From positions 43,551-107,550 of the forward strand of contig JBALVI010000008.1 of assembly GCA_036961205.1 (NCBI GenBank): a stretch of 64,000 nucleotides of DNA. Direction: 5' to 3'. The stretch is from CALJFL01 sp036961205 (lineage in GTDB: Bacteria; Pseudomonadota; Gammaproteobacteria; Pseudomonadales; Halieaceae). Below the pieces are notes generated by a model. That model did no database searches. It had not been told where the DNA came from and saw nothing but the letters and a program-made list of their open reading frames with translations. Numbering within the stretch: the first letter of the stretch is position 1; the number at the start of each line of letters is the position of its first letter. Positions 1-8,814 of the stretch are shown piece by piece. The translations under genes were made by a program, and so were the position numbers.

Positions 1-176
1 AATCCATGATGTGCCCCTTATTTAACAGGTTCGAAAAGATGAAAATTGAGGGCAAGAGTCTAGCACAGGTGGGCTGGTAATCTTCAATAAATAAACAATA
101 TTGACTGTATTTTTTGGCTGGGTTAGTGTTGGTCCCCTTCAGTCTTCCAGCCTCCCGCGAAGAGCGGGCTCCAGCC

Positions 177-1019
177 ATGGGTATAGTCAATTACGCCGCT
201 GAAAAGAAGCTCCTGGTCGTCGCTCGTGGCCACCCGTACGACCGTAATGCTATCGCCAGCGCCTTTGACAGTTTTGAAGCATACAATTGGAGCCTGGTTG
301 AGCAACCGGCTGCGCAGAGATTGTTGGGCCCGGAACTGGCGTCTGACTATGATGCCTGCGTGTGTTACGACATGCCCGGGGTCGACTTTACTACGGAGTC
401 TGACCCGGCGCGGTCGCTAGCTCCAGAGCCGGACGTTATGGAGCGCTACCTGGCCCTGTTGGAAGCTGGAATGGGAATGGTTTACTTACACCATTCACTG
501 GCGGCCTGGCCTGACTGGCCAGAGTATGCCGAGATTGTGGGTGGCCGGTTTCACTATCGACCGGCGCGGTTACGTGATCGCGATTACCCTGATTCAGGCT
601 ACCGGCACAGCGTTCAACACAAGATACAGGTGTTGGGCGCTCACCCGGTCACCGCAGGTCTGCCTGCGCATTTTCAGATGACCGATGAACTCTATCTATG
701 CCCGGTTTTTGAGCAGGAGGTGATTCCCCTGCTGGCCAGTGATTACGGATTTGAAGCAAAGAATTTTTATTCCGCTAACATGGCAGTTAACGGAAGGATG
801 CACTGTGGCGAGGGTTGGACTCATCCGCCGGGGTCAGGCCTGGTGGCCTGGGTGAAACATTACCGCAATAGCCCTATCGTCTACCTGCAAGGTGGAGATG
901 ACGCCTCTGTCTGGGCCGATGAGAACTACCGATCATTACTGCGTAACGCAATCGATTGGGTGTCCAGTGATGAGGCCCACAGCTGGGCAAAACAACAATA
1001 TAAAGAGGAAGTACAATGA
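177..1019 (+). CDS. ThuA-like domain protein
   Basis: A 280-residue protein resembling the ThuA (trehalose utilisation) class I glutamine amidotransferase-like fold. Visible family features are the N-terminal strand LLVVARGHPYD, the central YLHHSLAAW segment, the HPVTAGLP segment and the C-terminal VYLQGGDDASVW...LRNAIDWV. The ATG at 177 gives a normal N-terminus (MGIVNYAAEKKLL). An in-frame TTG at 114 would add 21 residues without a ribosome site, so I prefer 177, although its own site is weak. The stop overlaps the start of the alcohol dehydrogenase (ATGA), so the two are co-translated. ThuA proteins usually accompany sugar or polyol dehydrogenases; the true substrate is unknown. Cytoplasmic, with no signal peptide. 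Confidence 0.8.
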   Translation: MGIVNYAAEKKLLVVARGHPYDRNAIASAFDSFEAYNWSLVEQPAAQRLLGPELASDYDACVCYDMPGVDFTTESDPARSLAPEPDVMERYLALLEAGMGMVYLHHSLAAWPDWPEYAEIVGGRFHYRPARLRDRDYPDSGYRHSVQHKIQVLGAHPVTAGLPAHFQMTDELYLCPVFEQEVIPLLASDYGFEAKNFYSANMAVNGRMHCGEGWTHPPGSGLVAWVKHYRNSPIVYLQGGDDASVWADENYRSLLRNAIDWVSSDEAHSWAKQQYKEEVQ

Positions 1020-2035
1020 AAGCAGCCGTGTTTAAACAGGTGGGTCAACCGCTAGTGGTCGAAACCGTTGCGGATCCGACACCGGAGGCAACTGAGCTGG
1101 TGGTGAAGGTGAGTTACTGTGGTATCTGCGGAACCGATCTTCACTCCACCCGGGAGGGCGCTTTTGCGGTGCCCTGCGACTCTATCCTGGGGCATGAATT
1201 CTGCGGCCACGTGGTAGAGACGGGCTCTGCTCTGCGCGACCGATGGCAAGTCGGCGACCGGGTCACCTCGTTGCCTTTTCTCGGTTGTGGCAGTTGTGCA
1301 GTGTGCATGGCCGGGCGTCCCTTCGAATGTCTGCAGGTCAAACTTACCGGGATAGATAGCCCGGGTGGCTTCGCTGAGTACGTAAAAACCGGTGCCAGTG
1401 AGACCCTCAAGCTGCCTGATGAATTGGCCATGGAAAGTGCTGCTCTCATCGAACCTCTGGCAGTGGGGTTACACGCGGTACGGGTGGCGGATTTCAAGGC
1501 GGGCGATCGCGCGCTGATCATTGGTGGGGGTCCGGTCGGCCTCGCTGTTGCGCTGTGGTGCAGGTTTTTCGGGGCCCGGGATGTGTTGGTCTCCGAGTTC
1601 GCCGAGCAGCGTATTGCCCTGGCTACCAGCCTGGGCGCCACCGGGACCCTAACCCCAGGAGAGACGTTGGGCGAGCAGTTCACGGACGCCAGTGGCGCCG
1701 CGCCGGACGTTATTTTCGAATGTGTGGGCGCACCTGGCCTGTTGCAGGAATGTATCGATATGGCGCCGCGCCGCGGCCGTATTATTCCGGTTGGCGTGTG
1801 CGAGCAGCCCGACAGTTTTATTCCCCTGCAGGCCTTGGTCAAGGAACTGCGGTTGCAGTTTGCCATAGCTTATACCCGGGATGACTTCGAAACTGTTATT
1901 GCCATGCTTGCCCAAGGTCGAATTGACGCGACTGCGATGATCACCGACGTGGTAAACCTGGATCAAATGCCTGCCGCTTTTGAAGCCCTGCGCACGCCCA
2001 GTAGTCAGTGCAAGGTGCTGACCAAATTCGAATAG
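1016..2035 (+). CDS. Zinc-dependent alcohol dehydrogenase (MDR family)
   Basis: A 339-residue medium-chain dehydrogenase. The catalytic zinc ligand region CGICGTD is near residue 37, followed by GHE near 61. The structural zinc loop with four Cys (CGSCAVCMAGRPFEC) lies near residues 92-106. The Rossmann glycine motif GGGPVG is near residue 168. Length and motifs match the threonine/sorbitol dehydrogenase branch, which oxidises secondary alcohols with NAD(P). It overlaps the ThuA-like gene by four bases, suggesting a two-gene operon that oxidises a polyol or hydroxylated catabolite. Substrate not predictable. Confidence 0.9.
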   Translation: MKAAVFKQVGQPLVVETVADPTPEATELVVKVSYCGICGTDLHSTREGAFAVPCDSILGHEFCGHVVETGSALRDRWQVGDRVTSLPFLGCGSCAVCMAGRPFECLQVKLTGIDSPGGFAEYVKTGASETLKLPDELAMESAALIEPLAVGLHAVRVADFKAGDRALIIGGGPVGLAVALWCRFFGARDVLVSEFAEQRIALATSLGATGTLTPGETLGEQFTDASGAAPDVIFECVGAPGLLQECIDMAPRRGRIIPVGVCEQPDSFIPLQALVKELRLQFAIAYTRDDFETVIAMLAQGRIDATAMITDVVNLDQMPAAFEALRTPSSQCKVLTKFE

Positions 2036-2335
2036 GTTAATAGCAACGGTTTGATACCCATAGAGGCGCAAGCGGTGACTATGCCGCTCGCAGCATAGCG
2101 GTGTGCGCCCCCGGCCTTATTTAGTTCGGCCTTATATTCACCTGCGTAGAAACCATTATTTGAGTGTCACTCAAATAATGGTTGGCCTATCGTTTAAAAA
2201 AATGCATGTTGTATCCTGTGGTGAGCCGGATGTACGTACATTTGGGCCAAAATAAGGTTGAAATAAATCCTTATATATAATAGAAGTAGGGGTTAAATGA
2301 ACCCGTAAATAATAAATAGTGACTAAGGTGATTTT
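2036..2335. other. Intergenic region before the TonB receptor
   Basis: This 300-base gap has no credible gene. It holds a long perfect palindrome at 2151-2183 (listed separately), a 12-base palindrome ATGTACGTACAT at 2230-2241, and a TATAAT hexamer at 2276-2281 that could be the -10 of the receptor promoter. No well-spaced -35 is visible. Confidence 0.5.
2151..2183. promoter_or_regulatory. 33-base perfect palindrome, candidate operator
   Basis: The arms AACCATTATTTGAGTG and CACTCAAATAATGGTT are exact reverse complements around a single T. There is no U-tract, so a terminator is unlikely. It lies about 150 bases upstream of the TonB receptor start and just after the alcohol dehydrogenase. A dimeric regulator site is the likeliest reading; the regulator is unknown. 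Confidence 0.5.
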
Positions 2336-4762
2336 ATGTCTAAGAAAATGTCCCGTATGGCTCTGCTACCCATGGTTGCGGCCGTTGCTTTTGCGACCAA
2401 TGCCCATGCGCAGCGCACCATCTCTGCACAGCTGGAAGAAGTTATAGTCACTGCGGAAAAACGCGAAAAAAATATGCAAGACGTCGCGATTTCGGTTTCG
2501 GCTATTGACGCCAAAGCCATCGAGAAAATGTTCGCCCGTGATATCTCTGATCTGGCAGGTATGGCGCCGAATCTGATCATTGACCCAATCCTGGGTAACG
2601 GTACAGCAGCCATCTCTATTCGTGGCATGCAGCTCAACGATGTAGAGAAGAGCTTTGATCCCGCGGTTGCTGTTTACCAGGACGGCATCTATCTGGCGAC
2701 CTCCACGGGCGCTCTGCTCAATACCTGGGATGCGGAACGTATTGAGGTCCTGCGTGGTCCGCAGGGCACGCTGTTTGGACGCAATACCATTGGTGGCTTG
2801 ATCCACGTGATCCGCAACAAGCCCACCGGCGAGTGGGGTGGCAAGGTGTCGGCAACCTTTGCTGAAGATGATCAGCAGGATTACAAGGGCACCATAGATT
2901 TCCCGGCCTTTGCCAATATCTCGACCAAGCTGACCGCCATGGACTCCAGCGGCGGTGACTATTTCGACAACAAGACCCGTAACAAGGATGAGGGCGGTTC
3001 AGACTTGCAGATGTGGAGCTTTGCGGCTCTGTGGGAGCCTACTGATAGCGTCTCGGTGCATTTTATCTATGACGATATCGATGACGATACGCCGGTGAGG
3101 CCTGTTACCTGCCTAACTGAGGGCAATGAGTTATTTTCATCGGCAACTTTACTCGGTTTACCCACGGATGATTTTTTCACCGCAGGCCAGTGTGCCAATA
3201 AAAAGGACGAGGATTTTCATCGCGATACCTATACATCGAGCAGCCAGGATGCCAGCGTAGAAGTAGAGTCCTATACCATCAACGCCAGCTGGGAAATCGG
3301 AGATGCGCATAAGTTGGTACTGGTTTATGGTGATCGTGAAATGGAGGAAACATCATTGCAGGAATTTGATGGCTTCTCCTTCGACGCCTTCCGAGTTTCA
3401 CGTCCACAGACTGAGGAGCAGCAGTCTTTAGAGCTACGGCTTGAGTCTGATTTTTCCTGGGGCAGTACCACTTTCGGCGGCTTCTATTGGGAGAGTGAAT
3501 ACGACGCCTGGCAGAATACATTTTTCTTCGCGGGCTTTGATCCCACCAACGGCACTAACCCCTTGGCCGGCTTTAATGATTCTCCGCGTACCCTGCATGA
3601 AACAGAGAACACCGCTTTTTTTGGTCAGGTGGACTGGAATATTACTGATCGCATGACATTGACGTTAGGCGGCCGGTATACAGACGAGGAAAAGACGTAC
3701 TGTCAGATGTTCACTGTGCCGACCACAGATGGCGATCCGCAGTTCATTGATTTCGATGGCAACGCGAAGGATATACAGAAGGCGTGGGGTAACTGCCCTG
3801 GGTATGCCTCGGAATTCGTCAATAATAATTTTACTGACCCGGCAACGGGGCAGCAGGCCACATTGGACGGCAAACAGGATTGGAGTGAATTTTCGCCCAA
3901 GGCCGGCCTTAGTTACGACATAGATGCAGGCCTGGTCTTCTTGTCTTATACCGAAGGTTTCCGTTCTGGCGGCTTTAATGGTCGTGCAACCTCGAACAGC
4001 ACCGCTGGTCCCTACGATCCAGAGACCGTTGAAAGCTGGGAGCTGGGCTTTAAAACCACCTGGCTGGACAATACGCTGCAGTTCAATGGTGCGATTTTCA
4101 CCACGGACTATCAAGACAAGCAGGAAGACGTGGTACTTCCAGGTACCGATGGGGCTGTTACGCTAACAGTGGTACAGAATGCCGCGGGTGCTACCCTGAG
4201 TGGTGCAGAGTTCGAGGTGGTCTGGATAGCATTGGCGGGTTTGACCCTTAATGCCAACCTTGGCTATCTGGACGCGGAGTATGATGACTACACCGTAACT
4301 GCTCCTTCAGGCAATCCGGTCGATAAATCAGGCTTTGATCTTCGTAAGGCGCCCGAGCTCAACTATGCCATTGGCGCACTGTATGAGTTCCCGCTGTCCA
4401 ACGGACACTTTCTCGTAGGCGCGTTAAACTATCGTTGGAAGGATGACGCCTGGAACTGCGGCAACTCTGGCGGTCCCAAGCATTTCTCATCTGATCCGTG
4501 TCTGGTTGATTCATACGGTATTCTTGACGGCTCCATTAACTATGAGACAGATAACTGGCGCATTTCGATTTTCGGTAAGAACCTGACTGATGAGTCGTAC
4601 CTGATGCACACGCTTGATGTAGGCGGCGGCTACGATTCAACGGCCAGCAGCAGCAGCCCTATCTACACCACAAATATCGCCCCCGGAGCCGGTGGCCTGT
4701 GGACCTTCGGTACCATGAACCGTCCTCGCTACTTCGGTGCTGAGGTGCAGTACAAGTTCTAG
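2336..4762 (+). CDS. TonB-dependent outer-membrane receptor
   Basis: An 808-residue receptor. The N-terminus is a signal peptide (ends near AHAQ, residue 26), then a TonB box (LEEVIVTAEKR), the plug domain with IRGMQL, VYQDGIYL and VEVLRGPQGTLFG-type motifs (here IEVLRGPQGTLFGRNTIGG), and a long beta-barrel ending in YKF. It resembles the Fe/vitamin-like receptor class that marine and sphingomonad-type degraders use for hydrophobic or glycosidic substrates. The ribosome site TAAGGTGA precedes the ATG. It is transcribed alone between a palindrome-bearing promoter region and a strong terminator. The position beside catabolic genes suggests uptake of their substrate, which is inference. Confidence 0.92.
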   Translation: MSKKMSRMALLPMVAAVAFATNAHAQRTISAQLEEVIVTAEKREKNMQDVAISVSAIDAKAIEKMFARDISDLAGMAPNLIIDPILGNGTAAISIRGMQLNDVEKSFDPAVAVYQDGIYLATSTGALLNTWDAERIEVLRGPQGTLFGRNTIGGLIHVIRNKPTGEWGGKVSATFAEDDQQDYKGTIDFPAFANISTKLTAMDSSGGDYFDNKTRNKDEGGSDLQMWSFAALWEPTDSVSVHFIYDDIDDDTPVRPVTCLTEGNELFSSATLLGLPTDDFFTAGQCANKKDEDFHRDTYTSSSQDASVEVESYTINASWEIGDAHKLVLVYGDREMEETSLQEFDGFSFDAFRVSRPQTEEQQSLELRLESDFSWGSTTFGGFYWESEYDAWQNTFFFAGFDPTNGTNPLAGFNDSPRTLHETENTAFFGQVDWNITDRMTLTLGGRYTDEEKTYCQMFTVPTTDGDPQFIDFDGNAKDIQKAWGNCPGYASEFVNNNFTDPATGQQATLDGKQDWSEFSPKAGLSYDIDAGLVFLSYTEGFRSGGFNGRATSNSTAGPYDPETVESWELGFKTTWLDNTLQFNGAIFTTDYQDKQEDVVLPGTDGAVTLTVVQNAAGATLSGAEFEVVWIALAGLTLNANLGYLDAEYDDYTVTAPSGNPVDKSGFDLRKAPELNYAIGALYEFPLSNGHFLVGALNYRWKDDAWNCGNSGGPKHFSSDPCLVDSYGILDGSINYETDNWRISIFGKNLTDESYLMHTLDVGGGYDSTASSSSPIYTTNIAPGAGGLWTFGTMNRPRYFGAEVQYKF

Positions 4763-4779
4763 TACTTGCAGCAGAACTA

Positions 4780-4806
4780 AAAAAGGCGCCGTAAGGCGCC
4801 TTTTTT
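4780..4806. terminator. Bidirectional rho-independent terminator
   Basis: GGCGCC-GTAA-GGCGCC hairpin with an A-run on the left and six T on the right. It sits between the convergent TonB receptor and SnoaL-like genes and can stop transcription from both sides. Confidence 0.9.
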
Positions 4807-4830
4807 GTGTCTGCACTTTATAGATCGTGG

Positions 4831-5283
4831 TCAGAACTGGAAAGGTTGCTCAGGTGGTGTTTCGGGCTTGGTCAACGGATTATCAAACAGCGCGCGCTGG
4901 GCCAGGGCTGAGTCGAAGAACTCAAATACCTGGGCGATCTTGCCGTCCCTGAAACCGAAAACGTGGCAGTAGCACTGATTGTAGCGCTCACCATTGACCG
5001 CATAGCCATCGGCCTCCATAAAAGCGACCACCCGTTCTTCATCGGCACACATGACTTTCCACTTGGTAGCGAAACGAAAAGTGTCAACTTGCAGGTTGCC
5101 GAATACCTGCGGCGCCACCACATTCTGTAGAAAGTCTTTGCCGGCGAAGTGACCAGAAACGGGAGTGTTGCCGTGCACATTGTAAACAACGTCGTCCTGC
5201 TGGAGTGACAGGAATGCCTCGACATCCATGTCGGCCAGCGCCTGATAAAACTTCGCCACCAACTCTTTACCTGTCTCGTTCAT
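4831..5283 (-). CDS. SnoaL-like / NTF2-fold protein
   Basis: A 150-residue protein with the SnoaL/NTF2-like layout: an N-terminal helix (ELVAKFYQALADMDVEAFLSL), then DDVVYNVHGNTPVSGHFAGKDF and a C-terminal FRDGKIAQVFEFFD strand, typical of the ketosteroid-isomerase-like superfamily. Such proteins act as cyclases, isomerases or hydratases on polycyclic or small organic intermediates; the reaction here is unknown. It is the last gene of a minus-strand operon after an SDR and an ABM monooxygenase. Cytoplasmic. Confidence 0.8.
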   Translation of the reverse strand: MNETGKELVAKFYQALADMDVEAFLSLQQDDVVYNVHGNTPVSGHFAGKDFLQNVVAPQVFGNLQVDTFRFATKWKVMCADEERVVAFMEADGYAVNGERYNQCYCHVFGFRDGKIAQVFEFFDSALAQRALFDNPLTKPETPPEQPFQF

Positions 5284-5315
5284 GTAATTCCTAGCTAACT
5301 AATAGTACGTTTGGT

Positions 5316-5660
5316 TCAGGCAGTGAAGAAGTCCGCTCTGGGGTTGCCTTCATCGTCGAAGATGGCTTCGATCGCATCGACCCTGAACTTGTTGAAGTCT
5401 GCCTCGATTTCTCCCATCTCTGCCAGCAGTTTGAGCGTGCCTAGATAGGCGGGGCCTGCGAAATGCGCGGTCAGGCTGGCCTCGTCTTGCCAGTGCTCGT
5501 GCACTTGTATGATGCCAGGCTCCGCTGAGATTGAGCTCCAGACATAAGCCTTGCAGCCCGGCTCAGCTCTGGAGGCCAGTACTAGTTCCCTGCCTGCCTG
5601 CAGAAGATAATCCAGCTTGTCCTCGGGGACCTTAAGAAACCCTGCAATGACGATAGCCAT
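5316..5660 (-). CDS. Antibiotic biosynthesis monooxygenase (ABM) domain protein
   Basis: A 114-residue ABM-type ferredoxin-like barrel. The pattern MAIVIAGFLKV...ELVLASRAEPGCKAYVWS...HEHWQDEASLTAHFAGPAYLG is characteristic. Members are cofactor-free monooxygenases or quinone-forming enzymes, though many are uncharacterised. It lies between the SDR and the SnoaL-like gene with gaps of about 30 bases. A second ABM protein lies at 20550-20894 and shares the GC(K/R)(A/H)YVWS core, so the two are probably paralogues working on related intermediates. Confidence 0.85.
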   Translation of the reverse strand: MAIVIAGFLKVPEDKLDYLLQAGRELVLASRAEPGCKAYVWSSISAEPGIIQVHEHWQDEASLTAHFAGPAYLGTLKLLAEMGEIEADFNKFRVDAIEAIFDDEGNPRADFFTA

Positions 5661-5690
5661 ATTCGTTTACTCCCGCTAACTAAAATTTGC

Positions 5691-6449
5691 TTACAGTGTC
5701 ATGCCGCCGTCGACTGGCATCGCGATACCCGTCACGAACGAGGCACCCGGGCTGACCAGGTAACAAACCGCGCTGGCCACTTCTTCGATCCGGCCAATAC
5801 GCCCCACCGGGTGAAGCCCGGTAAAGAAGGCTTCCAGCGCCTCGGGATCTTCATCGGACGCGATTGACTCCAGCACTAGTGGCGTTTCGATGAATCCCGG
5901 CAGTATGGCATTACAGCGAATCCGGTAGCCCTGTTCGGCGCAGTGCAGGGCGGTACTTTCGGTAAGACTAATCACCGCCGCTTTGGTAGCGCTATAGGCG
6001 CACGTGCCGGAAAGTGCCTTTTTACCCAACGCTGAGGATACATTAATAATGCTGCAGTCGCGGTCCCGATTCATGTAGGCAATGGCCTTGCGACATCCCA
6101 GAAACACGCCGGTGCTGTTAACCGCGAATACTGACTGCCACAGGGCCAGGTCGGTTTCCTCAATGTTGGCCATAGAACCTATGCCGGCGTTGTTGATCAC
6201 CACTTCCAGGGACTGCTCACTGGCGATTTCCGCGAGCACGCTGTCCCACTGTTCCTCACTGGTTACATCGAGGTGCCGGTAGGTGGCGTGACCGCCCAGA
6301 CTTTCGGCCAATGCTTCGCCCGCATCATCCTGAATATCGGCCAACACGACTGCATAGCCCTGCGCGTGCAGTCCTTGTGCAATCCCCTTGCCTATGCCGC
6401 TGGCGGCACCGGTTACCAGAGCGGTTTTTCTGCTTGTTTTATTGTCCAT
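5691..6449 (-). CDS. SDR family oxidoreductase
   Basis: A 252-residue classical short-chain dehydrogenase. The NAD(P) motif TGAASGIGKG is near residue 14, NNAG near 88, and the catalytic Ser/Tyr/Lys set is in NVSSALGK...CAYSATKAA. The C-terminus (SFVTGIAMPVDGGMTL) is standard. The ribosome site GGGAAAG precedes the ATG. It heads a minus-strand operon with the ABM and SnoaL-like genes and is divergent from another SDR at 6693, sharing a promoter region that holds the motif at 6506-6526. Probably a hydroxyl/keto conversion in the island's pathway. Confidence 0.9.
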   Translation of the reverse strand: MDNKTSRKTALVTGAASGIGKGIAQGLHAQGYAVVLADIQDDAGEALAESLGGHATYRHLDVTSEEQWDSVLAEIASEQSLEVVINNAGIGSMANIEETDLALWQSVFAVNSTGVFLGCRKAIAYMNRDRDCSIINVSSALGKKALSGTCAYSATKAAVISLTESTALHCAEQGYRIRCNAILPGFIETPLVLESIASDEDPEALEAFFTGLHPVGRIGRIEEVASAVCYLVSPGASFVTGIAMPVDGGMTL

Positions 6450-6505
6450 AAAGTCTTTCCCGGCTGCCCATTATTATGCAAAATTACACTAGCATAGTTC
6501 ATGCA

Positions 6506-6526
6506 AAAAAACAGTTTGAACTGATT
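6506..6526. promoter_or_regulatory. Shared promoter motif, copy 1
   Basis: AAAAAACAG-N3-GAACTGATT in the divergent region between two SDR genes. The same gapped sequence, identical at all 18 fixed bases, recurs at 19112-19132 before the third P450. Here the centre forms the dyad CAGTT-TG-AACTG. Candidate operator for a regulator common to the island, possibly the AraC protein at 8815-9831. Confidence 0.45.
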
Positions 6527-6692
6527 CTTATTGATTGTCTGGGAGCCATGCGGGTAGACTATCGCCCGACTTATTTATTGCTGTTAGACAGTGTTTTTTA
6601 CTGCAATACGAAATAGATAAATACGGTTGGTAAGCTGGCTACATACGCCAGTGAAGAATAATTAAACGGGTCGACTTGGGGTGGGATTATTA

Positions 6693-7466
6693 ATGAATAC
6701 AGCAGACTTTCAGGGCAGGCATTATTTGATCACCGGCGCGGCCGGGGGTATCGGTTCGGCGGTGGCTCGTGAATTGGCAGCGGCGGGTGCCAATTTGTCA
6801 TTGGTTGATCTCCAGATTGAACCCATCGAAGCGTTGATTGCTGAACTGGCGCCGTTGCCTGGCTCTGCTATTGCATTGGCAGCCGACGTTAGTCAGGCCG
6901 ATCAGGTAGAGGCTTACGTAAAGGCGGCCACGCAACGCTACGGCGTCATTGACGGCTTTCTCAACAACGCAGGCATCGAGGGGCCCTCCCACAACATTGT
7001 TGATTATCCGGTGGAAGATTTCGAGAGGGTGTTAGACGTCAATGTAAAAGGCGTTTGGTTGGGTATGAAATATGTGATTCCGGCAATGAATGAAACCGGC
7101 GGCAGTATTATTATCACCTCTTCTTTCGCAGGCGTCAGGGGCGCCCCCAAGCTGTCGGGGTACATCACCAGCAAGCACGCGGTGGTCGGTATTATGCGTA
7201 CGGCTGCCCTTGAGCTGGCGGGCACTAATATCAGGGTCAACACGGTTCACCCTGGTATGGTTGACACTGACATGGCCAAGCGTATTGCCGTGAACTCTGG
7301 CTTGGGAGAGGAGGCGTATTCGGAATTAGTTTGTAGTACGAATCCGCTGGGTCGTTACGCACAGCCTGAAGATATTTCAGGTATGTTGTGTTTCTTACTT
7401 TCCGATGCGGCATCTTACTGCAATGGCTCGGAGTACTTCGTTGATGGAGGTATCCGTGCAGGCTGA
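6693..7466 (+). CDS. SDR family oxidoreductase
   Basis: A 257-residue short-chain dehydrogenase with TGAAGGIGSA (cofactor binding), NNAGIEG, catalytic Ser in IITSSFAG and YITSK. The C-terminal YFVDGGIRAG is standard. The start is taken at ATG 6693, preceded by GGGGTGGG; a GTG 12 bases upstream is in frame but overlaps that site. It stands alone on the plus strand, divergent from the SDR operon at 5691-6449 and convergent with the MFS gene. The substrate is unknown; the pair of divergent SDRs suggests successive alcohol/ketone steps. Confidence 0.9.
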   Translation: MNTADFQGRHYLITGAAGGIGSAVARELAAAGANLSLVDLQIEPIEALIAELAPLPGSAIALAADVSQADQVEAYVKAATQRYGVIDGFLNNAGIEGPSHNIVDYPVEDFERVLDVNVKGVWLGMKYVIPAMNETGGSIIITSSFAGVRGAPKLSGYITSKHAVVGIMRTAALELAGTNIRVNTVHPGMVDTDMAKRIAVNSGLGEEAYSELVCSTNPLGRYAQPEDISGMLCFLLSDAASYCNGSEYFVDGGIRAG

Positions 7467-7566
7467 AGCTATTCACACATTAAGTGTTAAGAATTACTAA
7501 GGAGATGTTGAGTTATTGGTGCAGCAATAAACAGGGTCTTTGGCTGCATCAAGGTCTGGAATGGAA

Positions 7567-8802
7567 CTATAGGTCTTGTGGGTGTGATGGAAAATCATCT
7601 GGATACCGGCCAAGAAATAACACCATAACAGTTGATAAAGCGAACAGGATTGATGCCACCAGAAAGCTGAAATCATAGCTGTTGGTTCTGTCGTATACCA
7701 TCGCAAACAACATAGGTGCCGTACCGGAGCAAACTGCAAGAGTCGAATAAAGCACCGCATAAATTTTTGCATAATGTCTTAGGCCAAAGTATTTTGCCGC
7801 AAGAAATGACATCAGGTCCAGCTCGGCACCAGCGGCAAAACCGATAAGAAAGCTGGCTGCCGCCGCCACATAAAAACTGGGTGCTCCAAAGAATATTAGT
7901 GCCCCTACAGTCGGTAACGCCAGCGCAAACGCCGCTACTCCCGGCGCCCAAAATCGATCGACTAAATAGCCGACGACCACGCGACCAATCACAATTGAGC
8001 CGCCGTAAATACTTTGAACCGTGGCCGCGTCAGACGACGAGAAGCCGTCATCAGTCAATGAAGGAAACAAATTGGTGCCGATACCGGAAAATCCCATATA
8101 AGCTAGCAGGATAGAAACCGCCAACACCCAAAAGCGGTAACTCCTCATCGCCTCGCCAAAGCTTAGGCCCGAATCGATTTCTGATTGCCATTCATTGCCT
8201 TCATCTCTTCCCGCCACGCCCTCAACTGGCTTAAACATCAGAAATACAATTGGCCCAGCCAGAAATATAGGTAACAACGCAATGCCGGCATAGGCAACGC
8301 GCCAGCCATAATTTTCAGTTAGCCAAACTGTATAGTGAGGTGCGGCGACTGCGCAGATGCCCGTACCGGTGAGCGTCAAGCCCAGCGCCAAACCCCGGCG
8401 GTTGAAAAAATTCGTTGCTATCGCGCGTGTCCATGTCACCGGAATAGTGCCTGCGCCCAGTACCGCCATGCTTGCGTAGGCCAGGTACAGCATCCATAGC
8501 TCGCCATTCATGCAAGCGGCAATAACAAATCCTACACTCAGTCCTGCCAATCCTGGTATCGCCAAGCGGCGCGCGCCATAGCGATCAATTAACCAGCCAA
8601 TAACTGGCGAAGTTAGTGCGCCAAGGCCCGAACTAAAAAGAATAGCCATCTGAAACTCTGCGCGCGTCCACCCGAACTCTTCAGTAATAGGTACGACCAG
8701 GGCGCCAATAGTGTAGTAGGGAAGCACGATCGAGCTGCAAATAACGCCCATGCAGGAGGCAAATATTAGTCGCCAACCGCGGCTGAGTTCGTTTTCAGGC
8801 AT
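7567..8802 (-). CDS. MFS transporter, monocarboxylate-transporter-like
   Basis: A 411-residue inner-membrane protein with about 12 hydrophobic segments. The GWLIDRYGARR loop between segments 2 and 3 is the MFS signature, and the opening GWRLIFASCMGV plus FGWTRAEFQMA is typical of MCT/OFA-like carriers of carboxylates. It is the last gene of a minus-strand operon with the AraC regulator (12-base gap) and the molybdenum hydroxylase. The ribosome site AGGA lies eight bases before the ATG. Likely imports the acid substrate, or exports a product, of the local pathway. Confidence 0.88.
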   Translation of the reverse strand: MPENELSRGWRLIFASCMGVICSSIVLPYYTIGALVVPITEEFGWTRAEFQMAILFSSGLGALTSPVIGWLIDRYGARRLAIPGLAGLSVGFVIAACMNGELWMLYLAYASMAVLGAGTIPVTWTRAIATNFFNRRGLALGLTLTGTGICAVAAPHYTVWLTENYGWRVAYAGIALLPIFLAGPIVFLMFKPVEGVAGRDEGNEWQSEIDSGLSFGEAMRSYRFWVLAVSILLAYMGFSGIGTNLFPSLTDDGFSSSDAATVQSIYGGSIVIGRVVVGYLVDRFWAPGVAAFALALPTVGALIFFGAPSFYVAAAASFLIGFAAGAELDLMSFLAAKYFGLRHYAKIYAVLYSTLAVCSGTAPMLFAMVYDRTNSYDFSFLVASILFALSTVMVLFLGRYPDDFPSHPQDL

Positions 8803-8814
8803 TGAAAATCCTAA

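Noticed and set aside
1141..1866. 241-codon minus-strand frame opposite the alcohol dehydrogenase
   Set aside because: Composition rich in Ser/Arg/Pro without any motif; a shadow of a clear dehydrogenase gene.
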